Notes: generated by a model from the letters alone, not told the origin. DNA of 64,000 nucleotides from Marinobacter sp. LA51 (GCF_030297175.1 NZ_AP028070.1:744001-808000); one strand, 5' to 3'; counted from the first letter of the stretch, positions 33,984 through 44,061 are shown. A program made the numbers and translations.

Positions 33984-34087
33984 CGGGTGGCTTTCCTATT
34001 TCCAAAAATGTTGTAGGCCAGGGAAGGCCGGAAACAAGTGCACATGGATGTGCTCGTAGCGGTTTTTGGAAATAGGAAAGCCACCCG
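33984..34087. repeat. Structured repeat copy 3: perfect 25-bp outer stem around a two-hairpin core
   Basis: Arms 33984-34008 and 34063-34087 are exact 25-base inverted repeats (CGGGTGGCTTTCCTATTTCC then five As). The 54-base interior contains GGCC-AGGGAA-GGCC and GCACAT-GG-ATGTGC, which can form two side hairpins. It lies between the convergent PilZ and radA genes, 42 bases from one stop and 26 from the other, where a shared terminator would be expected. Confidence 0.85.
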
Positions 34088-34113
34088 TCCCGTTAACTCA
34101 AGAGCTCAAACCC

Positions 34114-35490
34114 CTAGAGTTCTTCCAGGGCAGACAAAGCATCACTAAGCTTGGTAACCGGAATAACCTTCATGCCTTCAATGTCCTTGCGAGGTGCATT
34201 GGCCTTCGGCACCAATGCCCGCGTAAAGCCGTGCTTGGCCGCTTCGTAAATCCGCTCCTGGCCGCTGGGCACTGGCCGAATTTCACCAGAAAGTCCTACC
34301 TCCCCGAAGATCACCAGATCCTGGGGCAAGGCGCGATCCCGGAAAGAGGATACGATGGCTGCCAACAGCGCCAAATCAGCACTGGTTTCGGCCACCTTCA
34401 CGCCGCCAACCACATTCACGAAGACATCCTGATCCGACACATGCATGCCACCGTGGCGATGTAGAACCGCCAGGAGCATCGCCAGGCGATTCTGGTCCAG
34501 GCCGACCGCGACCCGACGCGGGTAGCCGCCCTGAGCCATATCGACCAGAGCCTGGATTTCCACCAGCATCGGGCGAGTGCCTTCCCAGACCACCATCACC
34601 ACACTCCCGGGCGCTGCTTCCTCACCTCGGTTCAGGAAAATGGCACTGGGATTCTTCACTTCCTTGAGGCCCTGCTCCAGCATCGCGAAGACGCCCAGCT
34701 CATTAACCGCACCAAAACGGTTCTTGATGCCGCGCAGGGTGCGATAACGGCTGTCGCTGGAGCCTTCCAGCAGGATCGAGCAGTCGATCATGTGCTCAAG
34801 GACTTTTGGCCCAGCGAGGCTGCCGTCCTTGGTCACGTGGCCAACCAGAAACAGGATGGTGCCGGTTTGCTTGGCGAACCGGGTCAGGTAGGCCGCACTT
34901 TCCCGAACCTGAGATACCGAGCCCGGCGCGGACTCGATATCCGCCATGTGCATAACCTGAATACTATCGACCACCAGAATTCGGGGTTTCTCGGATTCGG
35001 CGACCTGCATGAGCCGCTCAACGCTCGTCTCAGAGAGCATCTTCAGGTCTTTGGTGGGCAGTCCCAGGCGTTTGGCGCGCATGGCAACCTGTTGCAGGGA
35101 TTCCTCACCGGTCACATACAGCGCTGAAACGCTGGCCGCGAGATGGCAGACCGCCTGCAGCAGCAGGGTACTTTTACCGGCGCCAGGGTGGCCGCCCATC
35201 AGTACCGCCGAGCCCTCAACCAGCCCGCCGCCGAGCACTCGGTCGAACTCCTGCATGCCGGTGCTGATTCGGGGTTGTTCGGCCAGGCTAACGTCGTCCA
35301 GGCTCCGGATCTCCGACAGGCTGCCGGCGAACCCGTCGAAGCGGGCGCCGCGCGCGCCGCTATTATTGGCGCTAACGCCGCGAACCTCGCTAACGGTGTT
35401 CCAGGCCTGGCAGGCCGTGCACTGGCCCTGCCATTTGGAATAGTCTGAACCGCACTCGGTGCAGACATAGGCGGTCTTCGTCTTTGCCAT
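34114..35490 (-). CDS. radA: DNA repair protein RadA
   Basis: RecA-related ATPase that drives branch migration in recombination. The 458 residues have an N-terminal zinc finger (Cys10, Cys13, Cys24, Cys27), Walker A GGHPGAGKSTLLLQ, the RadA-specific KNRFGAVNELG motif, and a C-terminal Lon-like domain (PRKDIEGMKVIPV near the end). Its start codon overlaps the ettA stop (TGATG), so it is translated after ettA. Confidence 0.97.
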   Translation of the reverse strand: MAKTKTAYVCTECGSDYSKWQGQCTACQAWNTVSEVRGVSANNSGARGARFDGFAGSLSEIRSLDDVSLAEQPRISTGMQEFDRVLGGGLVEGSAVLMGGHPGAGKSTLLLQAVCHLAASVSALYVTGEESLQQVAMRAKRLGLPTKDLKMLSETSVERLMQVAESEKPRILVVDSIQVMHMADIESAPGSVSQVRESAAYLTRFAKQTGTILFLVGHVTKDGSLAGPKVLEHMIDCSILLEGSSDSRYRTLRGIKNRFGAVNELGVFAMLEQGLKEVKNPSAIFLNRGEEAAPGSVVMVVWEGTRPMLVEIQALVDMAQGGYPRRVAVGLDQNRLAMLLAVLHRHGGMHVSDQDVFVNVVGGVKVAETSADLALLAAIVSSFRDRALPQDLVIFGEVGLSGEIRPVPSGQERIYEAAKHGFTRALVPKANAPRKDIEGMKVIPVTKLSDALSALEEL

Positions 35491-37151
35491 CAGGCCAGCT
35501 TCTTGTATTTCATACGCTGGGGCACCATGGCTGAGTCGCCCTTGCGCTTCTTGTGGTCCTCATCGTACTCGCTGAAGTTACCCTCGAAGTACACCACCTC
35601 GCCATCGTCCTCGAAGGCCAGGATGTGCGTCGCTACGCGGTCAAGGAACCAGCGGTCGTGCGAGATCACCAGTGCCGCGCCCGGGAAGTTCAGCAGCGCC
35701 TCTTCCAGCGCACGCAGGGTTTCCACGTCCAGATCGTTGGTCGGTTCGTCCAGCATCAGAACGTTGCCACCCTGTTTCAGCAGCTTGGCCAGGTGCAGTC
35801 GGTTACGCTCACCGCCGGACAAATCGGCAACGCGCTTCTGCTGGTCGCTGCCCTTGAAGTTGAAGCGGCCAACGTAAGCGCGGGACGGTGTTTCGTAGTT
35901 GCCCACCTTGATGATGTCGTTACCATCGGAGAGCTCTTCCCACACGGTCTTGCTGCCGTCCAGGTCTCGCATCTGGTCGACGTAAGCCAGTTCCACGGTT
36001 TCGCCCACCACGATGTCACCGGCATCGGGCTTGTCGTAGCCGCCGATCATCTTGAACAGGGTGGATTTACCGGCACCGTTACCACCGATGATGCCAACAA
36101 TGGCGCCCGGCGGCACGCTGAAGGACACATCTTCGTAAAGCAGGCGATCATCGAAGGACTTGCTGATGCCGTCTACTTCGATCACCTTGTTGCCCAGGCG
36201 TGGTCCGGGCGGGATGTAAAGCTCGTTGGTTTCGTTGCGCTTCTGGAATTCCTGGGAGCTCATCTCCTCAAAGCGGGCCAGACGGGCCTTGCTCTTGGAC
36301 TGGCGGCCCTTGGCATTGCTGCGAACCCATTCCAGTTCCTGCTTGACCGCTTTCTGGTGCGAAGCTTCCTGCTTGGATTCCATCTCCAGGCGCTTTTCCT
36401 TGTTCTCCAGCCACTGACTGTAGTTGCCTTCGAACGGAATGCCCTGACCACGGTCCAGTTCCAGGATCCAGCCAGCAACGTTGTCCAGGAAGTAACGGTC
36501 GTGGGTAATGGCAACCACGGTGCCTTCGTAGTCGTGTAGGAAGCGTTCAAGCCAGGCTACCGACTCGGCGTCCAGGTGGTTGGTGGGCTCGTCCAGCAGC
36601 AGCATGTCCGGGCCGGACAGCAGCAAGCGGCAAAGTGCGACGCGGCGGCGCTCACCGCCAGAGAGCAGCTTAACCTTCTGATCCCAGGCCGGCAGGCGCA
36701 GGGCGTCAGCTGCCACTTCCATCTTGCGCTCGATGTCGTGGCCGTCGGTGGCCTGGATGTAGGCTTCCAGCTCACCCTGCTTCTTGGCCAGGGCATCGAA
36801 ATCGGCATCCGGTTCGGCGTAGGCGGTGTAAACCTTATCGAGTTCGGCCAGGGCGTCGTGCACCCCGGAAACCGATTCGTCGACGATTTCCTTGACGGTT
36901 TTCTCATCATCCAGCTCAGGTTCCTGGGGCAGGTAACCAACCTGGATGCCAGGCTGTGGTCGGGCTTCGCCGATGTAATCCTGGTCTACGCCCGCCATAA
37001 TCCGCAGCAAGGTGGACTTACCGGCGCCGTTCAAACCGAGCACGCCGATTTTGGCGCCAGGGAAGAAGCTCAGGGAAATGTCTTTGAGGATTTCACGCTT
37101 GGGCGGGACCACTTTGCCCACGCGGTTCATTGAGTATACGTATTGGGCCAT
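35490..37151 (-). CDS. ettA: Energy-dependent translational throttle protein EttA (ABC-F)
   Basis: ABC-F ATPase that binds the ribosomal E site and gates entry into elongation according to ATP level. 553 residues with two ATPase halves: Walker A GLNGAGKSTLLRI and GGNGAGKSTLFKM, signatures LSGGERRR and LSGGERNR, and the charged linker between (KEKRLEMESKQEASHQKAVKQELEWV). It starts at the ATG at 37151 (MAQYVYSMNRVGKVVPPKREIL) with GAGGA upstream. The frame stays open for another 1.3 kb upstream, antisense to glyA, but that part is not protein-like. Confidence 0.96.
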   Translation of the reverse strand: MAQYVYSMNRVGKVVPPKREILKDISLSFFPGAKIGVLGLNGAGKSTLLRIMAGVDQDYIGEARPQPGIQVGYLPQEPELDDEKTVKEIVDESVSGVHDALAELDKVYTAYAEPDADFDALAKKQGELEAYIQATDGHDIERKMEVAADALRLPAWDQKVKLLSGGERRRVALCRLLLSGPDMLLLDEPTNHLDAESVAWLERFLHDYEGTVVAITHDRYFLDNVAGWILELDRGQGIPFEGNYSQWLENKEKRLEMESKQEASHQKAVKQELEWVRSNAKGRQSKSKARLARFEEMSSQEFQKRNETNELYIPPGPRLGNKVIEVDGISKSFDDRLLYEDVSFSVPPGAIVGIIGGNGAGKSTLFKMIGGYDKPDAGDIVVGETVELAYVDQMRDLDGSKTVWEELSDGNDIIKVGNYETPSRAYVGRFNFKGSDQQKRVADLSGGERNRLHLAKLLKQGGNVLMLDEPTNDLDVETLRALEEALLNFPGAALVISHDRWFLDRVATHILAFEDDGEVVYFEGNFSEYDEDHKKRKGDSAMVPQRMKYKKLA

Positions 37152-37415
37152 AACAGGGTAGGTCCTCTTTAGTAATCGGAGGTAAATAAAAGGAACTTGC
37201 AGATAAGCCACGTAAGGTAGCGAAACCGGAAAACGATAGCAATTGAGGGAAAATCGCAGATTGCGGCGTGCCGGTTTCTGCGGAGGGCCTGTGAGGCCCA
37301 TAAAAGATGATTTTTTACCCATTTGTAAGATAGAATAGCGGCCCAATTTTTCAGGGAGCCTGCGGAGAATTCCAAAGCTCTCCGGGCCAGTCAAGCACAC
37401 AGGGGCAGCGCATCC

Positions 37416-38669
37416 ATGTTTAATCGTGAAATGAAAATAGCCGGCTTTGATGACGAACTCTGGAACGCCATGCAGGCGGAAGAGAAACGTCAGGAAGCTC
37501 ACATTGAGCTGATTGCATCCGAAAACTACACCAGCCCCCGAGTGATGGAGGCCCAAGGCAGTCTGCTGACGAACAAGTACGCCGAAGGCTACCCGGGCAA
37601 GCGTTATTACGGTGGTTGTGAGTTCGTCGACATCGCCGAAGATCTGGCCATTGAACGCGCCAAAGAGCTGTTCGGCGCTGCTTACGCCAACGTACAGCCG
37701 CACTCCGGTTCCCAGGCCAACTCTGCGGTGTTCATGGCGCTGCTGAAGCCGGGCGACACCGTTCTGGGCATGAGCCTGGCCCACGGCGGTCACCTGACCC
37801 ACGGCGCCAGCGTCAACTTTTCCGGCAAGATCTACAACGCAGTCCAGTATGGCCTCAACCCGGAAACTGGCCTGATCGATTATGACGAAGTGGAAGCGCT
37901 GGCCGTAGAGCACAAGCCGAAGATGATCATTGCCGGCTTCTCCGCTTACTCCCAGGAGCTGGATTTTGCCCGTTTCCGTGCCATCGCCGATAAAGTGGGT
38001 GCTTACCTGTTCGTCGACATGGCGCACGTGGCTGGCCTGATCGCTGCAGGCGTATACCCTGACCCGGTGCCGCACGCCCATGTCGTTGCCACCACCACCC
38101 ACAAGACCCTGCGCGGTCCTCGTGGCGGCCTCATCCTGGCCTGCGACGACGCTGATCTGCAGAAGAAGCTGAATTCCGCTGTCTTCCCGGGCGGCCAGGG
38201 TGGCCCGCTGATGCACGTGATTGCCGCCAAGGCGATCTGCTTCAAAGAAGCCATGAGCGACGAGTTCAAGAGCTACCAGAAGCAGGTGGTCAAGAACGCC
38301 AGTGCCATGGCCCAGGTATTTGTTGAGCGCGGATACGATGTGGTTTCCGGTGGCACCAAGAACCACCTGTTCCTGGTCAGCCTGATCAAGCAGGACATCA
38401 CCGGTAAAGACGCGGACGCCGCCTTGGGCCGTGCTCACATCACCGTCAACAAGAACGCCGTTCCCAACGACCCGCGTTCACCGTTCGTCACTTCCGGTCT
38501 GCGTATCGGCACGCCGGCCATCACCACCCGCGGATTCGGTGAGTCCGAGTCCCGGGATCTGGCCGGCTGGATTTGTGACATCCTCGATAACCTCGAAGAC
38601 GACGCCGTAAACGACCGCGTACGCGAGCAAGTTTCTGCTCTGTGTGCCCGTTTCCCGGTCTACGGCTAA
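37416..38669 (+). CDS. glyA: Serine hydroxymethyltransferase
   Basis: PLP enzyme converting serine to glycine and charging tetrahydrofolate with a one-carbon unit. The PLP lysine lies in [30 protein letters not shown] and the C-terminal [15 protein letters not shown] are typical. 417 residues. It is divergent from ettA. A possible -10 (TAGAAT at 37331-37336) lies about 80 bases upstream without a clear -35. Confidence 0.97.
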   Translation: MFNREMKIAGFDDELWNAMQAEEKRQEAHIELIASENYTSPRVMEAQGSLLTNKYAEGYPGKRYYGGCEFVDIAEDLAIERAKELFGAAYANVQPHSGSQANSAVFMALLKPGDTVLGMSLAHGGHLTHGASVNFSGKIYNAVQYGLNPETGLIDYDEVEALAVEHKPKMIIAGFSAYSQELDFARFRAIADKVGAYLFVDMAHVAGLIAAGVYPDPVPHAHVVATTTHKTLRGPRGGLILACDDADLQKKLNSAVFPGGQGGPLMHVIAAKAICFKEAMSDEFKSYQKQVVKNASAMAQVFVERGYDVVSGGTKNHLFLVSLIKQDITGKDADAALGRAHITVNKNAVPNDPRSPFVTSGLRIGTPAITTRGFGESESRDLAGWICDILDNLEDDAVNDRVREQVSALCARFPVYG

Positions 38670-38685
38670 ACTACAGGCAAGATCC

Positions 38686-38723
38686 GCCGGCTCCGTCTGC
38701 GTATTTACGCGACCGGAGCCGGC
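38686..38723 (+). other. Strong hairpin between glyA and nrdR
   Basis: GCCGGCTCCG (38686-38695) pairs with CGGAGCCGGC (38714-38723), and inside it GCGTA pairs with TACGC around TT. It ends 21 bases before the nrdR start. No T-run follows directly, so it may be a weak terminator for glyA or a leader structure for the nrdR-rib operon. Confidence 0.6.
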
Positions 38724-38744
38724 TCCTTTCCGGAGTCTTTGATT

Positions 38745-39263
38745 ATGCATTGTCCCTTTTGTGGTGAAGCAGATACCAAGGTGATCGACTCGCGCCTGGT
38801 GGCCGAGGGCGATCAGGTGCGTCGCCGCAGGGAGTGCTTGTCCTGCCACGAACGTTTTACCACCTTCGAAGGTGCTGAGCTGGTCATGCCCCGCGTGGTC
38901 AAGCAGGACGGGATTCGTCAGCCCTTCGATGAGGAAAAGCTGCGGTCTGGCATCATGAAGGCACTGGAAAAACGGCCGGTGAGTATCGAACAGATTGATG
39001 CGGCATTGAACCGAATCAAGTACCGGCTTCGCGCTACCGGTGAGCGCGAGGTCAAGTCGATGCAGTTGGGTGAGGAAGTGATGACCGAACTACGGCAGTT
39101 GGACAAGGTTGCCTACGTGCGGTTTGCCTCGGTTTATCGCAGCTTCCAGGACATCAATGAATTCAAGGAAGAGATCGAACGGTTGTCGGCGACCAATGGC
39201 GAGAATGCGGTAGATGTGGCCAAGGCGCTGGCCGACAACCAATCCTCGAAAGGAAACGTATGA
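38745..39263 (+). CDS. nrdR: Transcriptional repressor NrdR
   Basis: Represses ribonucleotide reductase genes according to ATP/dATP. The zinc ribbon has Cys3, Cys6, Cys31 and Cys34 (MHCPFCG ... CLSCHERF), followed by an ATP-cone domain ([29 protein letters not shown]). The ATG at 38745 is chosen over a TTG at 38739 because GGAG (38732-38735) is correctly spaced and NrdR proteins begin MHCPFC (172 residues). It overlaps ribD by four bases. Confidence 0.96.
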   Translation: MHCPFCGEADTKVIDSRLVAEGDQVRRRRECLSCHERFTTFEGAELVMPRVVKQDGIRQPFDEEKLRSGIMKALEKRPVSIEQIDAALNRIKYRLRATGEREVKSMQLGEEVMTELRQLDKVAYVRFASVYRSFQDINEFKEEIERLSATNGENAVDVAKALADNQSSKGNV

Positions 39264-40375
39264 TCGACGTCCGTGACCGGACCATGATGGCGCGGGCGGT
39301 TCAGCTTGCCTGGCGCGGCCGCTATTCAACGCACCCAAACCCGCGGGTGGGCTGTGTCATTGCCCGGGGCGATGAAATTCTGGGTGAAGGCTGGCACGAA
39401 CGCGCCGGTGAGGCCCATGCCGAGATTCGGGCGCTGAGTCAGGCTGGTCCGTCTGCCCGCGGGGCGACGGCCTATGTCACGCTTGAGCCGTGCAGTCACT
39501 TCGGCCGGACACCTCCGTGTGCTCGGGCCCTGATTGATGCCGGTGTGGCGCACGTGGTTGCGGCTACCAAAGATCCCAATCCGTCGGTATCCGGGCGCGG
39601 CCTGGAACTGCTGCGCGAGGCGGGTATTCAGGTCACTGAAGGTGTGCTGGCGGAAGAGGCGGCACGCCTGAATCCGGGCTTCATGAAGCGCATGAACACC
39701 GGCCGCCCCTGGGTGCGCTTGAAGATGGCGGCCAGCCTGGATGGTCGAACCGCGATGGCATCGGGTGAGAGTCAATGGATTACCGGCGCCGAGGCGCGCC
39801 AGGATGTCCAGCGTCTGCGCGCTATGAGTGACGCCATCGTTACCGGTGTCGGCACGGTGCTGGCAGACGATCCATCGCTCACCGTCCGCCGGGAAGAGTT
39901 GGGAGATATTGGCGATGCTACCGAGCCATCCCGGCAGCCGCTGCGCGTTATTGCGGATCGGGACGCCCGTACCCCGGCCTCGGCAACCATCCTGAAGGGC
40001 GGCAACGTGCAGGTGTTCTGTGCTTCGTCGACCCTGGCGACCGCGCCGGCGCAGGATTTGGCGGCCCTTGGGATAAGCATCAACGGGGTTGCCTGGAAAG
40101 ATAACGGCATCGACGTGGCGGAGTTGCTGGATTCCCTGGGTGAGCTGGGCATCAACGAACTGCTGGTGGAAGCCGGGCCAACACTCGCGGGCACCTTCAT
40201 CAGCGAAGGCCTGGTCGACGAACTCTGGCTCTACCAGGCGCCGGTGTTTCTGGGTAGCACCGGGCGCCCGACTGCGCACCTGCCACTGGAGTCCATGGCA
40301 GACAAAGTGCAGTGGAAAGTGCTTGATCGACGTCAGGTGGGTGAGGATCAGCGACTGATCCTGGCGCGCCAGTAA
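39260..40375 (+). CDS. ribD: Bifunctional diaminohydroxyphosphoribosylaminopyrimidine deaminase / reductase RibD
   Basis: Second and third steps of riboflavin synthesis. The N-terminal zinc deaminase domain has His53-Ala-Glu55 and Cys78/Cys87 ([11 protein letters not shown]); the C-terminal reductase domain begins near residue 150 ([25 protein letters not shown]). 371 residues. In close relatives riboflavin synthase follows ribD; here the next gene is ribB. Confidence 0.96.
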   Translation: MIDVRDRTMMARAVQLAWRGRYSTHPNPRVGCVIARGDEILGEGWHERAGEAHAEIRALSQAGPSARGATAYVTLEPCSHFGRTPPCARALIDAGVAHVVAATKDPNPSVSGRGLELLREAGIQVTEGVLAEEAARLNPGFMKRMNTGRPWVRLKMAASLDGRTAMASGESQWITGAEARQDVQRLRAMSDAIVTGVGTVLADDPSLTVRREELGDIGDATEPSRQPLRVIADRDARTPASATILKGGNVQVFCASSTLATAPAQDLAALGISINGVAWKDNGIDVAELLDSLGELGINELLVEAGPTLAGTFISEGLVDELWLYQAPVFLGSTGRPTAHLPLESMADKVQWKVLDRRQVGEDQRLILARQ

Positions 40376-40439
40376 TCATTAAATTCACGGTGTCCCGGCA
40401 ACCCGAGGCTGCCGGCAAACCGCAAGGGTGCAAAACTGT

Positions 40440-41555
40440 ATGGCACTGAACAGCATTGAAGAAATCATCGAAGATATCCGTCAGGGCAAGATGGTCATCC
40501 TGATGGATGATGAGGATCGCGAAAACGAAGGCGATCTGGTGATGGCGGCTGAACACTGCTCCGCCGAAGCCATCAATTTCATGGCGCGTTTCGGTCGCGG
40601 CCTGATCTGTATGCCCATGACCCGGGATCGCTGTGAACAGCTGGGCCTGCCGCTGATGGTGCATCAGAATGCCTCTGGTTTTGGCACCAAGTTCACCCTG
40701 TCGATTGAAGCGAAAGAGGGTGTGACAACCGGTATTTCCGCTGCTGACCGTGCCCGCACGGTTCAGGCCGCAGTGGCGCGGGATGCCAAGGCGTCGGATC
40801 TGGTCCAGCCGGGCCATATCTTCCCGTTGATGGCCGATCCTGGTGGCGTACTCAGCCGAGCCGGGCACACCGAGGCGTCCTGCGATCTGGCCGCATTGGC
40901 CGGATCGGAGCCGGCGGGTGTGATCTGCGAGATCATGAACGACGATGGCTCTATGGCCCGTCGGGAAGATCTTGAGCGGTTTGCCGAGGAGCACGATCTG
41001 AAGATTGGCACCATTGCCGACCTGATCCACTACCGCACCATGAATGAGCGCACCATCGAGTGCGTGGAAGAGAACACGCTGGACACCGAGTACGGTAAGT
41101 TCAACCTGCGCACCTACCGTGACAACATCCAGGGTGCCACCCACCTGGCCATGGTCATGGGTGATATCCGCGCTGAAGAGCCGGTCCATGTGCGTGTGCA
41201 CATTACCGACACCCTGCGTGATTTGCTCGGCGCCCGCCGCAAGGATTCCCGCAGCTGGCCGTTGCACCACGCTCTGGAGAAAGTGGCAGCCGAGGGCCGG
41301 GGCGTCGTCGTGTTGCTGAACAGTGCTGAGGACAGCTACAACCTGGAAGACCGTATTCACGAGTTCTTTGATGAAGGGAAAGGCTCCGCTGGCAAGGGCA
41401 GCTCCGGTGTTTATTTCACCGTGGGTACCGGCTCCCAGATTCTGCGGGACATCGGCGTTGGTAAAATGCGCCTGTTAAGTCCGCCGATCAAGTTCTCCGC
41501 CATCTCCGGATTTGATCTGGAAGTGGTTGAATACGTTCCCTATACCCCTAATTGA
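40440..41555 (+). CDS. ribB: 3,4-dihydroxy-2-butanone-4-phosphate synthase with degenerate GTP cyclohydrolase II domain
   Basis: The N-terminal half (about 1-205) is a full Rib[28 protein letters not shown] and [13 protein letters not shown] are present. The C-terminal half has the GTP cyclohydrolase II fold, but the zinc cysteine cluster and the REGRGIGL catalytic segment are missing (it reads [23 protein letters not shown]). Cyclohydrolase activity is therefore unlikely, and a separate ribA is expected elsewhere. ATG 40440 ([17 protein letters not shown]) is preferred to a GTG at 40428, with AAGGG upstream. 371 residues. Confidence 0.93.
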   Translation: MALNSIEEIIEDIRQGKMVILMDDEDRENEGDLVMAAEHCSAEAINFMARFGRGLICMPMTRDRCEQLGLPLMVHQNASGFGTKFTLSIEAKEGVTTGISAADRARTVQAAVARDAKASDLVQPGHIFPLMADPGGVLSRAGHTEASCDLAALAGSEPAGVICEIMNDDGSMARREDLERFAEEHDLKIGTIADLIHYRTMNERTIECVEENTLDTEYGKFNLRTYRDNIQGATHLAMVMGDIRAEEPVHVRVHITDTLRDLLGARRKDSRSWPLHHALEKVAAEGRGVVVLLNSAEDSYNLEDRIHEFFDEGKGSAGKGSSGVYFTVGTGSQILRDIGVGKMRLLSPPIKFSAISGFDLEVVEYVPYTPN

Positions 41556-41602
41556 TTAACCCGGTCATGACCAACGCGTCGTGACCCGTGAAGGAGCCAT
41601 GC

Positions 41603-42079
41603 ATGGCAGATATCAAAGTAATTGAAGGTGATTTTACCCAGTGCAGCGGACGGTACGCGCTGGTCGTCGGCCGTTTTAACGGCTTTGTAGTTGAAAGCCT
41701 GGTGGACGGAGCAGTGGATACGCTGCGTCGCCATGGCATTTCAGACGATGACATTACCATTATCCGTGTACCGGGCGCGTACGAGATGCCGCTGGCGGTA
41801 AAACGCGTTGCCGAGACCTCCAACTACGACGCAATCATCGCTCTGGGCGCTGTGATTCGTGGTGGTACGCCTCATTTCGAGTATGTTGCCGGTGAAGCCT
41901 CCAGTGGTCTGGGCGCGGTTAGTCTGGAAACCGACGTACCGGTTACCTTTGGTGTGCTGACAGTGGATTCTATCGAACAGGCTATCGAACGTTCAGGCAC
42001 CAAAGCCGGTAACAAGGGCGCGGAAGCGGCCATTACCGCGCTGGAAATGGTCAGCCTGTTCAAGAAGCTGGGTGAGTAA
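41603..42079 (+). CDS. ribH: 6,7-dimethyl-8-ribityllumazine synthase
   Basis: Joins the RibD and RibB products into lumazine. Recognised by [33 protein letters not shown] and [24 protein letters not shown] with the catalytic His. ATG 41603 is chosen because AAGGAG stands 6 bases before it; a GTG at 41588 lacks a site (158 residues). Its stop overlaps the nusB start (TAATG). Confidence 0.96.
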   Translation: MADIKVIEGDFTQCSGRYALVVGRFNGFVVESLVDGAVDTLRRHGISDDDITIIRVPGAYEMPLAVKRVAETSNYDAIIALGAVIRGGTPHFEYVAGEASSGLGAVSLETDVPVTFGVLTVDSIEQAIERSGTKAGNKGAEAAITALEMVSLFKKLGE

Positions 42080-42555
42080 TGAGCGCAATTGACGATAACA
42101 CCCCACAGCCAGCCCCGAGCGGTCAGCCCAAAGCCGGCGATCGCCGCCGCGCCCGGGCCCTGGCTCTGCAGGGACTGTACCAGCGCCACTTCAGCAAGAG
42201 CTCGATTTCGGACATTGAGGCCGAGTTCATGGTTGATAACGACATGGCCAAGGTGGATCTGCTGTATTTTCGCGACCTGTTGCGGGGCGTGCACCGGGAG
42301 CAGGCCGATCTCGACCAGCTATTGGAGCCGTACCTGGATCGCCCGCTGCAGGAAGTGGATGCTATTGAACTGGCGATTGTTCGCCTCGGCGCCTATGAGT
42401 TGAAGCATCGCCTGGATGTGCCCTACAAAGTGGTGATCAACGAAGGCATTGAAATGGCAAAGCGCTTCGGCGGTACGGAAGGCCACAAGTTCGTCAACAG
42501 TGTTCTGGACAAGCTCAGCCGTCGCTTGCGTCTGGCAGAGACACGTCCCCGCTAG
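42079..42555 (+). CDS. nusB: Transcription antitermination protein NusB
   Basis: Binds boxA RNA with NusE in rRNA antitermination. The all-helical domain is recognised by RRRARALALQGLYQRHF, VDAIELAIVRLGAYELKHRLDVPYKVVINEGIEMAKRFGG and KFVNSVLDKLSRRLR. 158 residues. The ribH-nusB-thiL order is conserved in gammaproteobacteria. Confidence 0.97.
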   Translation: MSAIDDNTPQPAPSGQPKAGDRRRARALALQGLYQRHFSKSSISDIEAEFMVDNDMAKVDLLYFRDLLRGVHREQADLDQLLEPYLDRPLQEVDAIELAIVRLGAYELKHRLDVPYKVVINEGIEMAKRFGGTEGHKFVNSVLDKLSRRLRLAETRPR

Positions 42556-42558
42556 GGC

Positions 42559-43515
42559 ATGGGCGAGTTTGAGCTGATTCAAAAGCATTTCCTGCCCTTA
42601 GCTCGTTCCGTGTCTAACGGTTCGCTGGTAATGGGGCCTGGAGATGACTGTGCGATTCAGCGCATTCCCGCCGGCCGTGATCTGGTGTTCTCCATCGATA
42701 CCATGGTGGAGGGCATCCACTTCCCCGAATCCTATCCTCCCGAATACCTTGGTTGGCGTGCCCTCGCCGCAGCTACCAGTGACCTGGCGGCTATGGGCGC
42801 TGAGCCGGCCTGCTTTACCCTGGCACTGACATTGCCGGAGGCTGACGATCACTGGCTTACAGGCTTTGCTCGTGGGCTCGCCAATGCCAGCCACACGTTC
42901 CGATTGGCGCTGGCAGGTGGCGATACCACTCGCGGGCCATTGTCATTGAGTATTCAGGTTCATGGCACTGTGGCAGAAGGTTGTGGCTTGAGACGTTCCG
43001 GAGCGAGAGCAGGAGATTTGATTTGTGTATCTGGCACTTTGGGCGACGCGGGCGCGGCTCTGGACTACCTTGAGGAGGTCAAGCCCACCGACGACATGGC
43101 TCGTGTGCTTGAACGGTACCATCATCCGCGCCCGCGCCTCGAACTCGGTGAGTCGTTATTCGGGCTAGCAACTTCAGCCATTGATATATCCGATGGTTTG
43201 ATGGCCGATCTGGGGCACATTCTGGAGGCCTCTGGGGCCGGTGCCACCATCGATCCGACCTTGATCCCGCTGTCACCTGCGTTGTCCAGGCTGAAAGGCA
43301 CGAGCGCGGTGGACTACGCTTTAAACGCCGGAGATGATTACGAACTCTGCGTTACTATTCCCGAGGCGCTCTGGCAGGGCGCTTCGGAGGCAATTCGCAA
43401 CCAGCTGACTGTGATCGGCACTGTGAATCAGGATGCCGGGTTACACATCAAGGATAGCCCCGGCCCGACCGACAGTCCGGGTGCAGGTTTCGACCATTTC
43501 AGGAGCAAGGCATGA
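42559..43515 (+). CDS. thiL: Thiamine-monophosphate kinase
   Basis: Phosphorylates thiamine monophosphate to the active pyrophosphate. PurM-like fold with MGEFELIQKHF at the start, GPGDDCAI, DTMVEGIHF, LAAMGAEPACFTLALTLPE, LAGGDTTRGPLSLSIQVHG and AIDISDGLMADLGHI. 318 residues. It overlaps pgpA by four bases (ATGA). Confidence 0.96.
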   Translation: MGEFELIQKHFLPLARSVSNGSLVMGPGDDCAIQRIPAGRDLVFSIDTMVEGIHFPESYPPEYLGWRALAAATSDLAAMGAEPACFTLALTLPEADDHWLTGFARGLANASHTFRLALAGGDTTRGPLSLSIQVHGTVAEGCGLRRSGARAGDLICVSGTLGDAGAALDYLEEVKPTDDMARVLERYHHPRPRLELGESLFGLATSAIDISDGLMADLGHILEASGAGATIDPTLIPLSPALSRLKGTSAVDYALNAGDDYELCVTIPEALWQGASEAIRNQLTVIGTVNQDAGLHIKDSPGPTDSPGAGFDHFRSKA

Positions 43516-44036
43516 GTCAGGACGATTTTCCCGAACCGGATTTGCCGCAGGCGTTGTTGCCGCCGGGCTTTTTGAAAAATCCGGTACACCTCCTGGCGTT
43601 TGGTTTTGGCAGCGGGGCGGCGGCAAGGGCGCCGGGAACCTGGGGCAGTCTGGCCGCCATCCCTTTGTGGTACACCTTCGCATGGCTGCCAGGGCCGGTT
43701 TACTGGGGCATTGTCCTGGTGGCCTTTCTGGTGGGTATCTGGCTGTGTGGCCAAACCGCGCGGGATCTGAAAGTTCATGATCACGGTGGCATTGTCTGGG
43801 ACGAGTTCGTCGGTATGTGGATTGCCCTGGGCCTGTTTCCGGAGCAGATAGTCGGGGTCTTGCTGGCATTTACCCTGTTCCGGCTGTTTGATGTCCTGAA
43901 GCCATGGCCGATTAACTGGCTGGATGATCGTCTGCCCGGAGGGCTGGGAATCATGGTGGATGACGTGGTGGCAGGGTTGATGGCGATGCTGTCCATGCTC
44001 GCCATTGATCGTTGGTTGTTGCCGGTCATTGTCTGA
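43512..44036 (+). CDS. pgpA: Phosphatidylglycerophosphatase A
   Basis: Integral inner-membrane enzyme dephosphorylating phosphatidylglycerophosphate to phosphatidylglycerol. The motif GSGAAARAPGTWGSLAAIPLWY and the acidic site HDHGGIVWDEFVGMWIAL are typical; about four membrane segments. 174 residues. Last gene of the nrdR-rib-nusB-thiL-pgpA run. Confidence 0.95.
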   Translation: MSQDDFPEPDLPQALLPPGFLKNPVHLLAFGFGSGAAARAPGTWGSLAAIPLWYTFAWLPGPVYWGIVLVAFLVGIWLCGQTARDLKVHDHGGIVWDEFVGMWIALGLFPEQIVGVLLAFTLFRLFDVLKPWPINWLDDRLPGGLGIMVDDVVAGLMAMLSMLAIDRWLLPVIV

Positions 44037-44061
44037 GCCGGCGTTTGCCCTGATGGGCAGT

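Noticed and set aside
33281..34087. CRISPR array or integron attC sites
   Set aside because: Only two spaced elements here, no direct repeats with spacers, no integrase. attC sites have conserved outer and variable inner parts, the opposite of what is seen.
37152..38438. Long upstream extension of the ettA reading frame, antisense to glyA
   Set aside because: It is open by chance opposite a highly coding gene; the EttA family begins at MAQYVYSMNRVGK (37151), where a ribosome site stands.
40376..40439. FMN riboswitch upstream of ribB
   Set aside because: The 64-base gap is too short for an RFN element and lacks its conserved segments.
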